Of a DNA stretch of 64,000 bases, positions 8,846-19,278 are shown one piece after another. The notes below the pieces were generated by a model that made no database searches, was not told where the DNA came from, and was given only the letters and a program-made list of their open reading frames with translations. Position 1 is the stretch's first letter. Every line of letters starts with the position of its first letter. A program made the translations under genes and the position numbers. This DNA comes from Bosea sp. BIWAKO-01 (GTDB lineage Bacteria > Pseudomonadota > Alphaproteobacteria > Rhizobiales > Beijerinckiaceae), in the NCBI RefSeq assembly GCF_001748145.1, contig NZ_BCQA01000001.1, positions 5,668,501-5,732,500 of the forward strand, written 5' to 3'.

Positions 8846-9511
8846 ATGTCACGAGCGAATAGCCTACAGAATTCAGCCCGCCTCGGAAACCACGCGGTCG
8901 ACGGCTACCTGGACAAGACCGAGCGGGCGGAGATGAGGGCCGCGGCTGCGAAGAAGATCGAAGAGCTGTTCGATATTCTGCAGATCGACCACCAGAACGA
9001 CCACAACACGCGCGATACACCGGCGCGGGTCGCCAAGATGTTCGTCGAGGAACTCCTGCACGGCCGCTACAACCCGCCGCCGAAGATCACCGAGTTCGAC
9101 AATGCCACGAGCTACGACCAACTGATCGTCACTGGCCCGATCGATGTCCGCTCGACCTGCGCCCATCACCTGATGCCGATCTATGGCGTGGCCTTCATCG
9201 GCGTGCTGCCGTCGCCGGAAGGCAAGATCATCGGCCTGTCGAAATATGATCGCATCATCCAGCATTTCGCGGCCCGCCTCCAGATCCAGGAAGAGCTGGT
9301 CAAGCAGATCGAGCAGCATATCGTAGAGACCACCAATCCCCGCGGCCTGGCGGTGAGGATCAGCGCCGTCCACATGTGCAAGACCCATCGCGGTGTTCGG
9401 GCCAGCCATGCCAGCCGCATGGTGAACAGCTCGTTCTACGGCGAGTTTGCCACAAACGCGTCATACAAGGCCGAATTCATACAGGAATGCACATCTCTGG
9501 AACGGTTTTAG
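8846..9511 (+). CDS. folE: GTP cyclohydrolase I (221 aa)
   Basis: It converts GTP to 7,8-dihydroneopterin triphosphate, the first step to folate and other pterins. Zinc-site motifs are present: STCAHHLMP (Cys and His ligands) and the second cysteine in AVHMCKTHRGVR. The family RDTPARVAKM segment near the N-terminus and GLSKYDRII are also clear. Length fits the family. ATG 8846 was chosen as the start; a GTG at 8807 would add 13 residues that look non-homologous. It is followed after 11 bp by a pterin synthase gene, forming a two-gene operon. A separate folE for general folate synthesis may exist elsewhere, in which case this copy would be dedicated to the adjacent signalling pair (inference). 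Confidence 0.93.
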   Translation: MSRANSLQNSARLGNHAVDGYLDKTERAEMRAAAAKKIEELFDILQIDHQNDHNTRDTPARVAKMFVEELLHGRYNPPPKITEFDNATSYDQLIVTGPIDVRSTCAHHLMPIYGVAFIGVLPSPEGKIIGLSKYDRIIQHFAARLQIQEELVKQIEQHIVETTNPRGLAVRISAVHMCKTHRGVRASHASRMVNSSFYGEFATNASYKAEFIQECTSLERF

Positions 9512-9522
9512 GACCCAGATCA

Positions 9523-10032
9523 ATGGACAGCATTGCAATGATGCAGGACCACAAGCCTGCGCGGACCGTTCACCGGGATGTCTATCGGTCGACCAAGACC
9601 TATGACTTCGTCGAAGGCCTGTCCTGCTGCTTCCGCCAATGGCGCGCAACGCATTCGCATTGCAGCCTGGTTCACGGCTATGCGCTGTCCTTCAAATTCA
9701 TCTTCGCCACCCACGAGCTCGACGAGCGCAACTGGTGCTTCGATTTCGGCGGGATGAAGGAGATCAAGACCTGGTTGAAGCACATGTTCGACCACACGAT
9801 GATTGTCGCGGCCGACGACCCGCATCTCGACGCGTTCCAGGGGCTCGCCGACAAGGGCCTTGTCGACCTGCGGATCATGCCTGCAGTCGGCTGCGAGGCG
9901 ACGGCGCGCTACACGTTCGACCACGTTGCGGCCTGGCTCGCCAATCAGATCGGCGAGCGTGTCTGGCTGGAATCAGTCGAGGTCCGCGAACACGACGGAA
10001 ACTCGGCGATCTTCGAGCGCCGGCAGGGCTGA
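9523..10032 (+). CDS. 6-carboxytetrahydropterin / 6-pyruvoyltetrahydropterin synthase family (169 aa)
   Basis: This T-fold enzyme family takes the FolE product onward to a reduced pterin. The family signature is the proteobacterial variant GLSCCFRQW-RATHSHCSLVHGY, in which the usual HGH zinc motif reads HGY and an extra HSH precedes the cysteine. NWCFDFGG(M), the DHTMIVAADDPHL segment and the C-terminal SVEVREHDGNSAIF are typical. The start was set at ATG 9523; the open frame reaches back into folE, but those residues are not homologous. It could supply queuosine precursor, but no other que gene is adjacent. Beside folE and a PruR-like gene, synthesis of a signalling pterin is more attractive (inference). 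Confidence 0.88.
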   Translation: MDSIAMMQDHKPARTVHRDVYRSTKTYDFVEGLSCCFRQWRATHSHCSLVHGYALSFKFIFATHELDERNWCFDFGGMKEIKTWLKHMFDHTMIVAADDPHLDAFQGLADKGLVDLRIMPAVGCEATARYTFDHVAAWLANQIGERVWLESVEVREHDGNSAIFERRQG

Positions 10033-10494
10033 GGGCCGCCGCGTCAAGACCTGCGTCGATCTTCAGGTAGGCGCCGGGCGCGAGGCAGCGTGGCATGATC
10101 AGGCGGCGCGCCTTTCCCCCGGCTCTCGACGGCGCGAGCCCCACGGGAATTGGACGAAACCGACTCGATTCGCTTATCGCTTCCTGGTGGTTGATGGCCG
10201 ACGCGTCTTGCACGCGGACCGGACCTTCATTCTGCTGGATCAGGGGCTGATTCAGGAAACGACGAAAGCTCGTTGAATTGAAACAGGAAATGAACCTGCG
10301 CCCTCCCCGCCCGATGTGGCGTAGCGGCGTTGGCCGTGCCGCGCGTTTGCGGACCTCGCCCGCCCAGAGCTAGCGACGGGCAGGGCTCGCACGACCCCCG
10401 CCGTCGGGCATAGGCCGCCTGGGTGTATCGGCTGCGATCGGCGCAAGGCGGGGCTCTCCGTCCCGCGACCGATCAGCTGCGACGGACCCGATCG
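10033..10494. other. 462-bp convergent gap
   Basis: It lies between the pterin synthase (+) and the end of the CoA ligase gene (-). No coding frame with credible composition or motif was seen. Terminators for both operons are expected but none was identified confidently. Confidence 0.45.
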
Positions 10495-12612
10495 TTAGCG
10501 GCGCACAAAGAGAGCATCGACAACGCGCACCTCGCCGGACCCCTTTCGGACGAGGATCGGGTTCAGATCGCACGCGGACAGCAGATCCTCACAATCGCTG
10601 GCGAGCTGCGAGAGCCTCACCCCGAGATCGACCAGATGGCTCGTGTCGGTTCGAGGCATCAGGTTGCGGTATCCCCCCAGGATGCGGTCGAGCTTGGTCC
10701 GGCGGAGCATCGTGCCGGCTTGCTGGTGATTGAACGGCGCCAGTGCGACCGCCCGATCAGCAATGAGCTCGACCAGCGTGCCGCCACTTCCCAGGACAAC
10801 CATCTGGCCAAAGGGGGGCGCAGCCGTGAACCCGGCCATGGCCTCGACCGCGTCGACAAGCTGTTCCTGCAATTCATAGCCGTCGATCGTCGCCGCCGGC
10901 AGCGCCCTGCCGACATTCTCGGCAATGGTCGAGATCGCACGACGCAATCCGTCCTCATCGCGAATGCCCAGCATCACGCCGCCGACATCCGAGCGGTGCT
11001 GCACGTCGCGGGATGCGACCTTGACCACCAGGGGAAAGCCGACCTCCCGAACGCGGTCGATCGCCTCGCTCTGGTCCTTCACGACGATCGATCGTACCAG
11101 CGGGATTCCATAGGCGCGCAGCAGTCGGAATGACAGTTCGGCATCGAGAGAGCCCGAGCACTGCTCGATCTCGCGCCTCAGGCTGGCAACCTCCTTGTTG
11201 AAGGGGGGACGCGTTGCGCTGCGCTGGCTGGCCCAGGAGCCGGCAGGGCCCGGCTTGCCGAGGGCGAGGTTACCGACAGCGCGAAGTCCAGCGTGAAGCC
11301 CGCGCAGCAGCGGTACCCCGTGATCGGCCAGCATCGAACGAACGCCCGGATCGACATTCTCCGAAGTCGGCGAGATCACGACCAGCGGCGTTTCGCTCGC
11401 CTTGCCGGCCTCGGCATAGACGCCGAGCACATTCATGTAATTCTGCAACGTCGCGGGATTGAGGCTCTCCTGCGTGTCCTGAAGGGCGACGACGGCACCG
11501 ACATTCTCGTCGCAGAGGACCGCCTTCATGGCCTCGGGCGTATTGCGGTCCTCGACATTGACCGTCGCTCCGAAATCGACCGGATTGTTGCCGGCCGTTC
11601 CCGGCAGGGCAGCACGCAGACGTTGCCCGGTCACTGCGCTGTACGCCGCAACAGGCACGCCCTGCACTTCCGCCACGTCGCAGGCCAGGGCCGTCTGACC
11701 GCCGGAGATGCCAACGATGCCGATGCTTGCTCCCCGGACCATGCGCCGCGCCACCGCCGAGCATTCGAGCGCCGCGATGAGCTCGTCATAATCCGCGACC
11801 GTCGCGATATTGGTCTCCCGAAAGAAGCTGTCATAGGCGTCGCGATCGCTGACCAGAGCCCCGGTATGAGCCTGGGTGGCCGCAACGCCGACATCCGAGC
11901 GACCAACCTTGAGCACCACCAGGGACTTGCCCGCGGCATGAACGCATTCGGCAGCCTCGGCGAGCGCGCGGGGGGACTTGATCGACTCCGCGACTACGCC
12001 GATGACCCGTGTCTCATCGTCGTCCGCAAGCCAGCGCACATAATCTGCGGCGGCGACCTGGAACTCGCTGCCGACGGTCACGACCTTTGAAAGCCCGATG
12101 ACCGTCGAGTTCATCACCGAGATCGCCGCCGACCCGGATTGGGCCACCAGCGCCACGTTGCCGGGCCTCAGGCGCAGCGACGGCCTGGATGGGTAGAGTG
12201 GGATCGAGTCGGTGAAATTGACCAGCCCCATGCAGTTGGGGCCGTGCACGACGATGCGGCTCTGGGCGCCGAATGCCCGAATCGCCCTCTCCTCGTCATG
12301 CGAGAATCCGTTGGTGAAGACGATCGCCGAACGCACGGAACTCGACTCGAGTTCCTGCAACATGCCCGGCACATGCGCCGCGGGAATGGCAATGATCGCA
12401 AGGTCCGTCTCCGCGCGGATCTCGGCAACCGAGTTGACTGCGCGCAGGCCTTCGATCTGATCGGCCTGGGGATGGATCGGGAGGATCTCCCCCGCATAGC
12501 CCCAGGATTTCAGATTGCTGATGACCACGTTGCCCTGCGTGACGCGCTTCGCCGAGGCGCCGATAATGGCCACAGAGCGTGGCCTGACCATGGGGGTGAC
12601 GTCGATATGCAA
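10495..12612 (-). CDS. ADP-forming acyl-CoA synthetase (acetate-CoA ligase/ATP-grasp family, 705 aa)
   Basis: It has a CoA-binding Rossmann domain at the N-terminus (VAIIGAS at about 14-20, then HGPNCMGL), a ligase middle domain with the candidate phospho-histidine in QAHTGALVSDRDA, a second flavodoxin-like domain (GISGGQTALACD), and a C-terminal ATP-grasp domain (about 480-705; FPLVVKVAS, VVLGSGGTLVEL). The single-chain alpha-beta arrangement is the usual bacterial one. It forms an acyl-CoA from a free acid with ATP, or runs in reverse. It is the last gene of the importer operon that begins with the amidohydrolase-fold gene at 19007, so it probably activates the imported substrate or a breakdown product. 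The acid is unknown. Confidence 0.9.
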   Translation of the reverse strand: MHIDVTPMVRPRSVAIIGASAKRVTQGNVVISNLKSWGYAGEILPIHPQADQIEGLRAVNSVAEIRAETDLAIIAIPAAHVPGMLQELESSSVRSAIVFTNGFSHDEERAIRAFGAQSRIVVHGPNCMGLVNFTDSIPLYPSRPSLRLRPGNVALVAQSGSAAISVMNSTVIGLSKVVTVGSEFQVAAADYVRWLADDDETRVIGVVAESIKSPRALAEAAECVHAAGKSLVVLKVGRSDVGVAATQAHTGALVSDRDAYDSFFRETNIATVADYDELIAALECSAVARRMVRGASIGIVGISGGQTALACDVAEVQGVPVAAYSAVTGQRLRAALPGTAGNNPVDFGATVNVEDRNTPEAMKAVLCDENVGAVVALQDTQESLNPATLQNYMNVLGVYAEAGKASETPLVVISPTSENVDPGVRSMLADHGVPLLRGLHAGLRAVGNLALGKPGPAGSWASQRSATRPPFNKEVASLRREIEQCSGSLDAELSFRLLRAYGIPLVRSIVVKDQSEAIDRVREVGFPLVVKVASRDVQHRSDVGGVMLGIRDEDGLRRAISTIAENVGRALPAATIDGYELQEQLVDAVEAMAGFTAAPPFGQMVVLGSGGTLVELIADRAVALAPFNHQQAGTMLRRTKLDRILGGYRNLMPRTDTSHLVDLGVRLSQLASDCEDLLSACDLNPILVRKGSGEVRVVDALFVRR

Positions 12613-12685
12613 GGCGATATGTCCTTCGATAGCGGTGCGCCGTCGCAGCCGCCATCGGCGGCTGCGGGCGTTGAGGCCGGAGGGG

Positions 12686-14320
12686 TTACTGCTTGTCTTT
12701 GGGGAGCCAGGCTTCTGCCCAGTTCGGATGGGTGTTGAACGAGAAGTTGAACTGAGCGTCCAGGTTCTTGAAATTGTTCGTCACGGCCTCGAAGACGCGC
12801 GAATTCGTCAGGGCAAGCTGGTTCAGATCGCGCGCGATGATCTCGGCATAGGTCTTGTAGTGCGCCTTCTGCTGATCCGCCGGCGCCGAAGCCGCATTGG
12901 CAGCGACCTTGTCGAACTCGGGGTTACAGTAGCTGGTCGGATTGGCGTAGGGGACGCTGGTCTCGTTGCAGACGAAGCTGCGGTCGACGCCGAGGACCGG
13001 GTTCGAACGCCCGGTCAGCGAGATGATCGACGCATCGAAATCATGCTGCGTATAGACCTTGTTGGTCCAGATCTGCTGATCGAGCGCGCTGAGCTTCACG
13101 TCGATGCCGAGCGCCGTCCACTGCGCCTGCACGACCTGCGCCACCGCGTCATAGGGAGCAGCCGAAATCACGGCCAACTCGAGCGCGAAGCGTTTGCCGT
13201 CCTTCAGCGGAAATCCGGCCTCGTCGAGCAATTGGGCGGCGCGCTTCGGATCATAGGCATACATCGTGTCATAGTTGACCGACGGGTCGTGCAGGTTTTT
13301 GAACTGCGTCGGGATGGCGTTCTTGGCGGTCTCGGCCAGCCCCTGGTAGACATCCCTTACGATCCGCTCGCGATCGATGGCGTGGAACAGTGCCTGCCGG
13401 ACCTTGACGTTGTTCATCGGCGAACGCCGCAGATTGAAGTCGATGACGGCGGTCTCGGGCGCGTTGGTCACGATCGGCACGACCCGGAACGAACCGCGCT
13501 TCGCTGCCTGCTGGGTCGCCGGGACCTGCACCACCTCGGGACGGAACCAGTTGACCTCGCCGTTGACGATGGCGTTCAGGCGCTGCTGGGGGTTCGGGAT
13601 GAGCGCGAAGATCACCGAGTCTAGATAGGGCTTGGGCGCCTCCCAGTAGTGCGGATTGCGCACGAAGGTGATCGATTGGCCGCTGACCCATTTGTCGAAC
13701 TTGAACGGACCAAGGCCCACCGGAGCGATATTGGCTGGATGAGTGGCGATGTCCTTGCCCTCGTAGACGTGCTTCGGCATCAGCGGAAACACCTCCTTGT
13801 CGAACAGATCGAGCGTCGCGGTCAGCGGCTGCTTGAGCGTCAGGACGAAGGTCTTGTCATCGGGAGCCGAGGACTTCTCGACCAGCGGCATGAGCTTGGT
13901 GAGATAGGTGTTGAACTTGCCGAAATTCTCCAGCGTGAAGACCACGTCGGCGGCAGAGAACGGCTTGCCGTCCGACCACTTCACGCCCTCGCGAAGGTTG
14001 AAGGTGTAGGTCTTGCCGTCCTCGGAAATGGTCCAGCTCTTTGCCAGGCGCGGAACGCGATTGGCTTCGCGGTCATAGGTCATCAGCCCGTCCGCCCAGA
14101 CATCAGCGGCGAACAGCGCCGGGACCGACGATGTCATCTGGGTGTTCAGATTCGGAATCGTCGTCGAATTCAGCGCGGCGATGACCGTGCCACCCGGGAC
14201 GGGCTTGCCATCGTCCGCCTGGGCTGCGGCGGAGAGCAGAAGGCTCGACGCTCCCGCAAGCAGCGAGATCGCCCCCAGCCTGTGCATCGTCCACGCATCG
14301 CTTCGTTTAGCCGTGTCCAT
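12686..14320 (-). CDS. ABC importer periplasmic substrate-binding protein, family 5 (544 aa)
   Basis: It has a signal peptide (hydrophobic core about residues 16-33, cleavage near AAQA-DD) and the family 5 signature GLMTYDREANRVPRLAKSWT followed by the FNLREGVKWSDGKPFSAADV block. Length is usual for Dpp/Opp/nickel-type binding proteins, which bind peptides, glycosides or other organics. ATG 14320 was kept; ATG 14287 is an alternative that would begin right at the signal peptide. It belongs to the operon 19007 to 10495. The ligand is not readable. Confidence 0.92.
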   Translation of the reverse strand: MDTAKRSDAWTMHRLGAISLLAGASSLLLSAAAQADDGKPVPGGTVIAALNSTTIPNLNTQMTSSVPALFAADVWADGLMTYDREANRVPRLAKSWTISEDGKTYTFNLREGVKWSDGKPFSAADVVFTLENFGKFNTYLTKLMPLVEKSSAPDDKTFVLTLKQPLTATLDLFDKEVFPLMPKHVYEGKDIATHPANIAPVGLGPFKFDKWVSGQSITFVRNPHYWEAPKPYLDSVIFALIPNPQQRLNAIVNGEVNWFRPEVVQVPATQQAAKRGSFRVVPIVTNAPETAVIDFNLRRSPMNNVKVRQALFHAIDRERIVRDVYQGLAETAKNAIPTQFKNLHDPSVNYDTMYAYDPKRAAQLLDEAGFPLKDGKRFALELAVISAAPYDAVAQVVQAQWTALGIDVKLSALDQQIWTNKVYTQHDFDASIISLTGRSNPVLGVDRSFVCNETSVPYANPTSYCNPEFDKVAANAASAPADQQKAHYKTYAEIIARDLNQLALTNSRVFEAVTNNFKNLDAQFNFSFNTHPNWAEAWLPKDKQ

Positions 14321-14361
14321 GATGTGCTCTCTCCCTTTGGCTTTTCTGGGTAGTCCCTGCT

Positions 14362-15401
14362 TCAGGTCTCGACGGGCCCGGGCGTCCTCTCCACGGCGGC
14401 CGCAGTTGCCGGGCGCGATGACTCGCCGATTTCGCCTGCGCGGTGGCAGGCCGCAAAGGTCCCGGCCTGGCCAACCGGCTTCAGTGCGGGGTCGGCCGTC
14501 GCGCAGATTTCAATTGCGAAGGGGCAGCGGTGGCGGAACCGGCAGCCGCCCTGCTTGGGCTCAGGCATCTCGGCTCGCGTCTGCGTCGTGCTCAGGCTGC
14601 GGATCCGACCGCGGCGCGGATCGAGCGAAAGTCGCGCGTCGAGCAGCAGCTTCGTATAGGGATGGAACGGGCGTTCGTAGATCGAGCGGCCGATCTCGAC
14701 GATCCGGCCGCGATACATCACGGCCGTCCGGTCGGCGATCGACTCCATTGCTCCGAGGTCGTGGCTGATCACCACGAAGCCGACATTGGTCGCCTTGTGC
14801 AGGTCGCGCATCAACTGCAGGACCTGGGCCTGGACCGACACGTCGAGGCTCGACAGCGGTTCGTCGGCAATGATGATCGCTGGCCGAAGCATCATCGCCC
14901 GCGCGATCGCGATGCGCTGCTGCTGCCCGCCAGAGAGTTGGTGCGGATAGCGGTCGAGATAATGGTCCGGGGGGTTAAGGCCGACCGCGGCAAGATGGCC
15001 GGCGAGAAAGGCCCGCGTCTCGCGCGACGAGGCAAGCTCATGGCGCTGGACGATGTAGCCGAGCATGCGCTCGACCGTCATGCGCGGGTTCAGCGACGAG
15101 GCCGGGTCCTGAAACACCGCCTGGACCTGGCGCCGGAACGCCTGTCTCCCGGAGGAGCCGAGCGAGGCCAGCGAGGTGCCACGAAACTGCACGTCGCCCG
15201 CCGTCGGCCGGTTCAGCATCAGGAGCAGCTTCGCGAGCGTGCTCTTGCCTGAGCCGGACTCGCCGACGATCGCCAGGGTCTCGCCCTCGTTGATATCGAG
15301 ATCGACACCATCCACCGCCCGAACCGTATTCCAGCCCGGGCCATTGGCGTTGCGGCTGGTGTAGAGTTGCTCGACGCTCTGCAGGCGAAGGATTGGAGCG
15401 G

Positions 15402-15405
<4 letters not shown>
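14362..15405 (-). CDS. Peptide-type ABC importer ATPase, DppF-like (347 aa)
   Basis: Walker [10 protein letters not shown] (about residues 50-58), signature LSGGQQQR, Walker [13 protein letters not shown] and the H-loop VISHDL are intact. The C-terminal domain after about 260 has the oligopeptide-transporter cysteine cluster ([12 protein letters not shown]...C), diagnostic of the Opp/Dpp ATPase C-terminal extension. Its start overlaps the stop of the partner ATPase by 4 bp (ATGA), indicating translational coupling. Confidence 0.92.
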
Positions 15406-16207
<802 letters not shown>

Positions 16208-16211
<4 letters not shown>

Positions 16212-17110
16212 TGCAGCCCTCCCATCCCGCTCGTGCTGCGTGGATCGATGACCTCGTTCAGCCCGTCGGCGAAGAGATTGAGGCCGACCACGGTGATGCA
16301 GATGGCCGCGCCCGGGAACAGGCTCATCCACCAGGCGCTGTCCATGTAGTCCTGCGCCACGAAAAGCAGCCGGCCCCAGCTCACCTTGCTCGGGTCGGAG
16401 AGACCGAGGAAGCCGAGCCCGGCCTCGATCAGGATGGCGATGCTGGCGTCGAGCGCGACCTGGACGATGATCGGCTGGATCGCGTTGGGCAGGATCTCGC
16501 GGAACATGATGTGCGCCGTCGAGAGGTCGGCGACGCGGGCGGCCGCAATGAATTCGCGATCGCGAAGCTTGATGTACTGGCCGTAGACGAGGCGAGCCTC
16601 CATCGGCCAGATCGCCAGCGCCACCGCCGCGATGAGCAGCCAGAAGTTCGAGCCGAACAGCGCAACGGCGCAGAGCACGAGAATGATGACGGGGAGTGTC
16701 TGGAACAGCTCGACCAGCCGCATCAGCGCCGCCTCGACCGGGCCCTGGAAATAGCCGGCCAGGATCCCCAGAGTGCCGCCAATGAGCAGTGCGGCCAGCG
16801 CCGCCCCCAACCCTACTAGCAGGGACGAGCGGCTGCCGTGGACGACCAGCGAGAACACGTCCCGGCCGATATTATCCGTGCCGAACAGGAATTGGGACGA
16901 TGGCGGCGCGAGGCTGAGCGGGGTCTGCTCCAGCGGATTGTAGGGCGCGATCAGCGGGGCGGCCGTCGCCACGATCACCAGGACGATGAGGATGCCTGCT
17001 CCGAGCGCGCCGTGACGCGTCCCGAAGAGATTGGCGATATGGGCCTGCCAGCTCCCGACCGGGATGCCGTTGCCGGATGCCGGCGCCATGGTGGTTTTGC
17101 TGTCTGACAT
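16208..17110 (-). CDS. Peptide-type ABC importer permease, DppC-like (300 aa)
   Basis: This inner-membrane subunit has about six helices. The N-terminal helix (around 30-55) is followed by the LFGTDNIGRDVFS motif typical of DppC. The EAA loop region reads FIAAARVADLSTAHIMFREILPN, and the end has GLNLFADGLNEVIDPR. It starts 10 bp after the companion permease ends. Confidence 0.92.
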
Positions 17111-17120
17111 GGCTTCGGCC

Positions 17121-18089
17121 TCACCGCATGGTTCTGATGCGCGGGTCGAGCGCCGCGTAAAGGAGATCGACGATCAGGTTCATGGCGACGACGGCGACGG
17201 CCGAGAAGATCACGACACCGACAACCGTCATGTTGTCCCTGAGCCGGATCGAGTCGACGAGCAGCAGGCCAAGACCCGGCCAGGTGAAGACCGTTTCGAG
17301 CAGGACGGCGCCGCCGAGCGCGGAGCCGAAGGCATAGCCAGCGATGGTGACCAGGGGCAGGCTCGAATTACGCATCACGTGGTTGCGGATGATCTGCCCG
17401 CGGCTCAAGCCCTTGGAACGGGCCGTGATGATGTAGCCTTGCGACAGCGTGTCGATGACGCTGGCGCGCATGATCCGCGCGATCCGCATGCCCTCGTGGA
17501 CGCCGAAGGCGAGGACCGGCAGCGCGAGGTAGCGCATCTTCTCGAAGAGCCAGGCGAGCCCATGCGTCCGGCTGATCAACGGGCCGATGCCCTGGGTCGG
17601 AAACCAGCCCAGCCGGAGCGCAAACAGCATCACCAGGAGCTGACCGAGCCAGAATGTCGGGATCGCGTAGGCAATCAGGGCGGTCGTGGTCCAGAACTTG
17701 TCGACTCCCGGCCTGCGCGTCGTTCCCGCCGCGATACCGATCGCCATGCCGAGCGGAATCGCGAGCGCGAAGCTGACCGATGCCAACAGGATCGTCCGCG
17801 GCGCCCGCTCGAGGATCAGGTCGAGAACGCCGCGCTGGTTCTGATAGGAGAATCCGAAATCACCCTGCGCGACATTCAAGAGATAATTGCCGACCTGAAC
17901 GAGGAAAGGGTCGTTCAGGCGATACTTCTCTTCGATCGCCTGCCGATACGCCGGCGGAACCGGGTAGTCGCCGACGAGAGCCTGCACAGGATCCCCAGGG
18001 ATCATGTGCAGCATGGAGAACATCAGGACGATGATCGCCAGGAGCAGAGGGATTGCGTAGAGCGCCCGCCGGCCGACGAAGCGAAGCAT
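17121..18089 (-). CDS. Peptide-type ABC importer permease, DppB-like (322 aa)
   Basis: It has the DppB N-terminus (one helix, then MLHMIPGDPVQALVG), six predicted helices, and the permease loop YIITARSKGLSRGQIIRNHVMRN. It ends with LLYAALDPRIR, as is usual. It starts 12 bp after the amidohydrolase-fold gene ends, so it shares that transcript. Confidence 0.92.
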   Translation of the reverse strand: MLRFVGRRALYAIPLLLAIIVLMFSMLHMIPGDPVQALVGDYPVPPAYRQAIEEKYRLNDPFLVQVGNYLLNVAQGDFGFSYQNQRGVLDLILERAPRTILLASVSFALAIPLGMAIGIAAGTTRRPGVDKFWTTTALIAYAIPTFWLGQLLVMLFALRLGWFPTQGIGPLISRTHGLAWLFEKMRYLALPVLAFGVHEGMRIARIMRASVIDTLSQGYIITARSKGLSRGQIIRNHVMRNSSLPLVTIAGYAFGSALGGAVLLETVFTWPGLGLLLVDSIRLRDNMTVVGVVIFSAVAVVAMNLIVDLLYAALDPRIRTMR

Positions 18090-18101
18090 CGGACCGCGCC
18101 C

Positions 18102-19007
18102 TCAGTTCAGCCGAAAGAATTCAGCGGCGTTGCCGTACAGCCATTTCTCGATGACCTTTTCCTTGAGCGGCAGCTGCTTGTACTCCCCGATGATGCTCTC
18201 GAAGGAGGTCCCGAACAGGTAGCGCGAGAGCCCGACCATCACCTTGTCCTGGAGCAGCGTGTTGCCGAACTGCAGGAACTGCTCCCAGCCTGAGCCGGGC
18301 TGGCTGAAATAGCGGGGATGATGGGCCGCCGTATCGACATAGAGCCGCGGGTGTCGGCGGAGCAGCCCGACCATCTCGTTCACCCAGGGCCATCCAGCCA
18401 GGCCGGCCACGATCCTGAGCTCGGGAAAATCGATGGCCACATCATCGAGATAGCGCGGATGTCCGAGATCATACGGCCGGTCATTGGCGTAGTTCATCGC
18501 CGTATAGATGCGGACCGGGACGTCGAGCTCGGCTGCCTTGGCGTAGAGCGGATAGTAGCGGCGATCATTCGCGGGCACGCCGTTATAGAGCGCCGATAGC
18601 CGCAGGCCGTTTGCGCCCTCCTCCTTGACCAGTCGCTCGAATTCGCGAACCGCCCGCATGCCGTCGAAGGGGTCGAAGGTCGTGAAGAGGAAGAAGCGAC
18701 CGGGATGAGCCTGGTGAATCCGGCCCGTTGCGCTGTTTTCGGCGCCAACCAGCAGACCCCGCGAGATGCCGGCGCGATCCATGTCCTCAACCAGCCGCAC
18801 CAGTCCGCCGTCATTGGCTTCGCCCTTGTTCGCCGGGGCCGTCTCCTTGCTCCTGAAGACATTGCCGTAATTGGCGAAGCCGTAGCCCTCGGGGCGCGGC
18901 AGCGACTGGGCGAAAGGCGTTCCGGGTCGCCCTCGCGAGATGCGCTCCAGATCCGGATTCGCCTCGCTGTGAGGCAAGCTCAGTTCCATGTCGATCACGC
19001 GGCTCAT
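18102..19007 (-). CDS. Amidohydrolase-fold protein with degenerate metal site (301 aa)
   Basis: The overall plan is that of the COG2159/ACMSD amidohydrolase family: an N-terminal ID strand, RLSALYNGVP, HPRYLDDVAIDFPELRIV, WPWVNEM and a final loop before the C-terminal NAAEFFRL. At each canonical metal or catalytic position the ligand seems lost. The N-terminal HxH site reads IDMELS, the VPVxxH-type strand reads VPVRIY, the GHxG(W)PW site reads GLAGWPW, and the GSDYP/GTDFP aspartate reads GTSFE. This may be an inactive sensor or binding protein, or an enzyme using another mechanism. It is the first gene of the importer operon, divergent from an IclR regulator. Confidence 0.75.
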   Translation of the reverse strand: MSRVIDMELSLPHSEANPDLERISRGRPGTPFAQSLPRPEGYGFANYGNVFRSKETAPANKGEANDGGLVRLVEDMDRAGISRGLLVGAENSATGRIHQAHPGRFFLFTTFDPFDGMRAVREFERLVKEEGANGLRLSALYNGVPANDRRYYPLYAKAAELDVPVRIYTAMNYANDRPYDLGHPRYLDDVAIDFPELRIVAGLAGWPWVNEMVGLLRRHPRLYVDTAAHHPRYFSQPGSGWEQFLQFGNTLLQDKVMVGLSRYLFGTSFESIIGEYKQLPLKEKVIEKWLYGNAAEFFRLN

Positions 19008-19278
19008 TCACATTTTCTCCGTGACGAGTGCAGGCGCAGATGTCACCCGCCTTCGAATATTGAGCGCCCGCCCGCGATAGGAGTCAATACAGTGATTAAA
19101 TTTCGTCTGAAATGTTCACTATCTTGACATTTGGTCAAAATAGGGCCAGTTCTAACCGTGGCGAAACGGCAGAGATGCCGGACCTCCCGCGCCAGCGCAT
19201 CAAGCAGAACAAATCGCAATTCATCATTATTCGATCGAACTAACGCAGCGCCTCTCAAGACATCATGCGGAGAAGACC
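19008..19278. promoter_or_regulatory. Divergent promoter region, amidohydrolase/importer operon vs IclR gene
   Basis: This 271-bp AT-richer gap has two candidate operator palindromes: ATTTCgtctGAAAT at 19100-19113 and TTGACattttgGTCAA-type at 19124-19138 (arms TTGAC/GTCAA, 5-bp centre). Paired short palindromes between an IclR gene and its divergent target are typical of IclR control. Confidence 0.5.
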
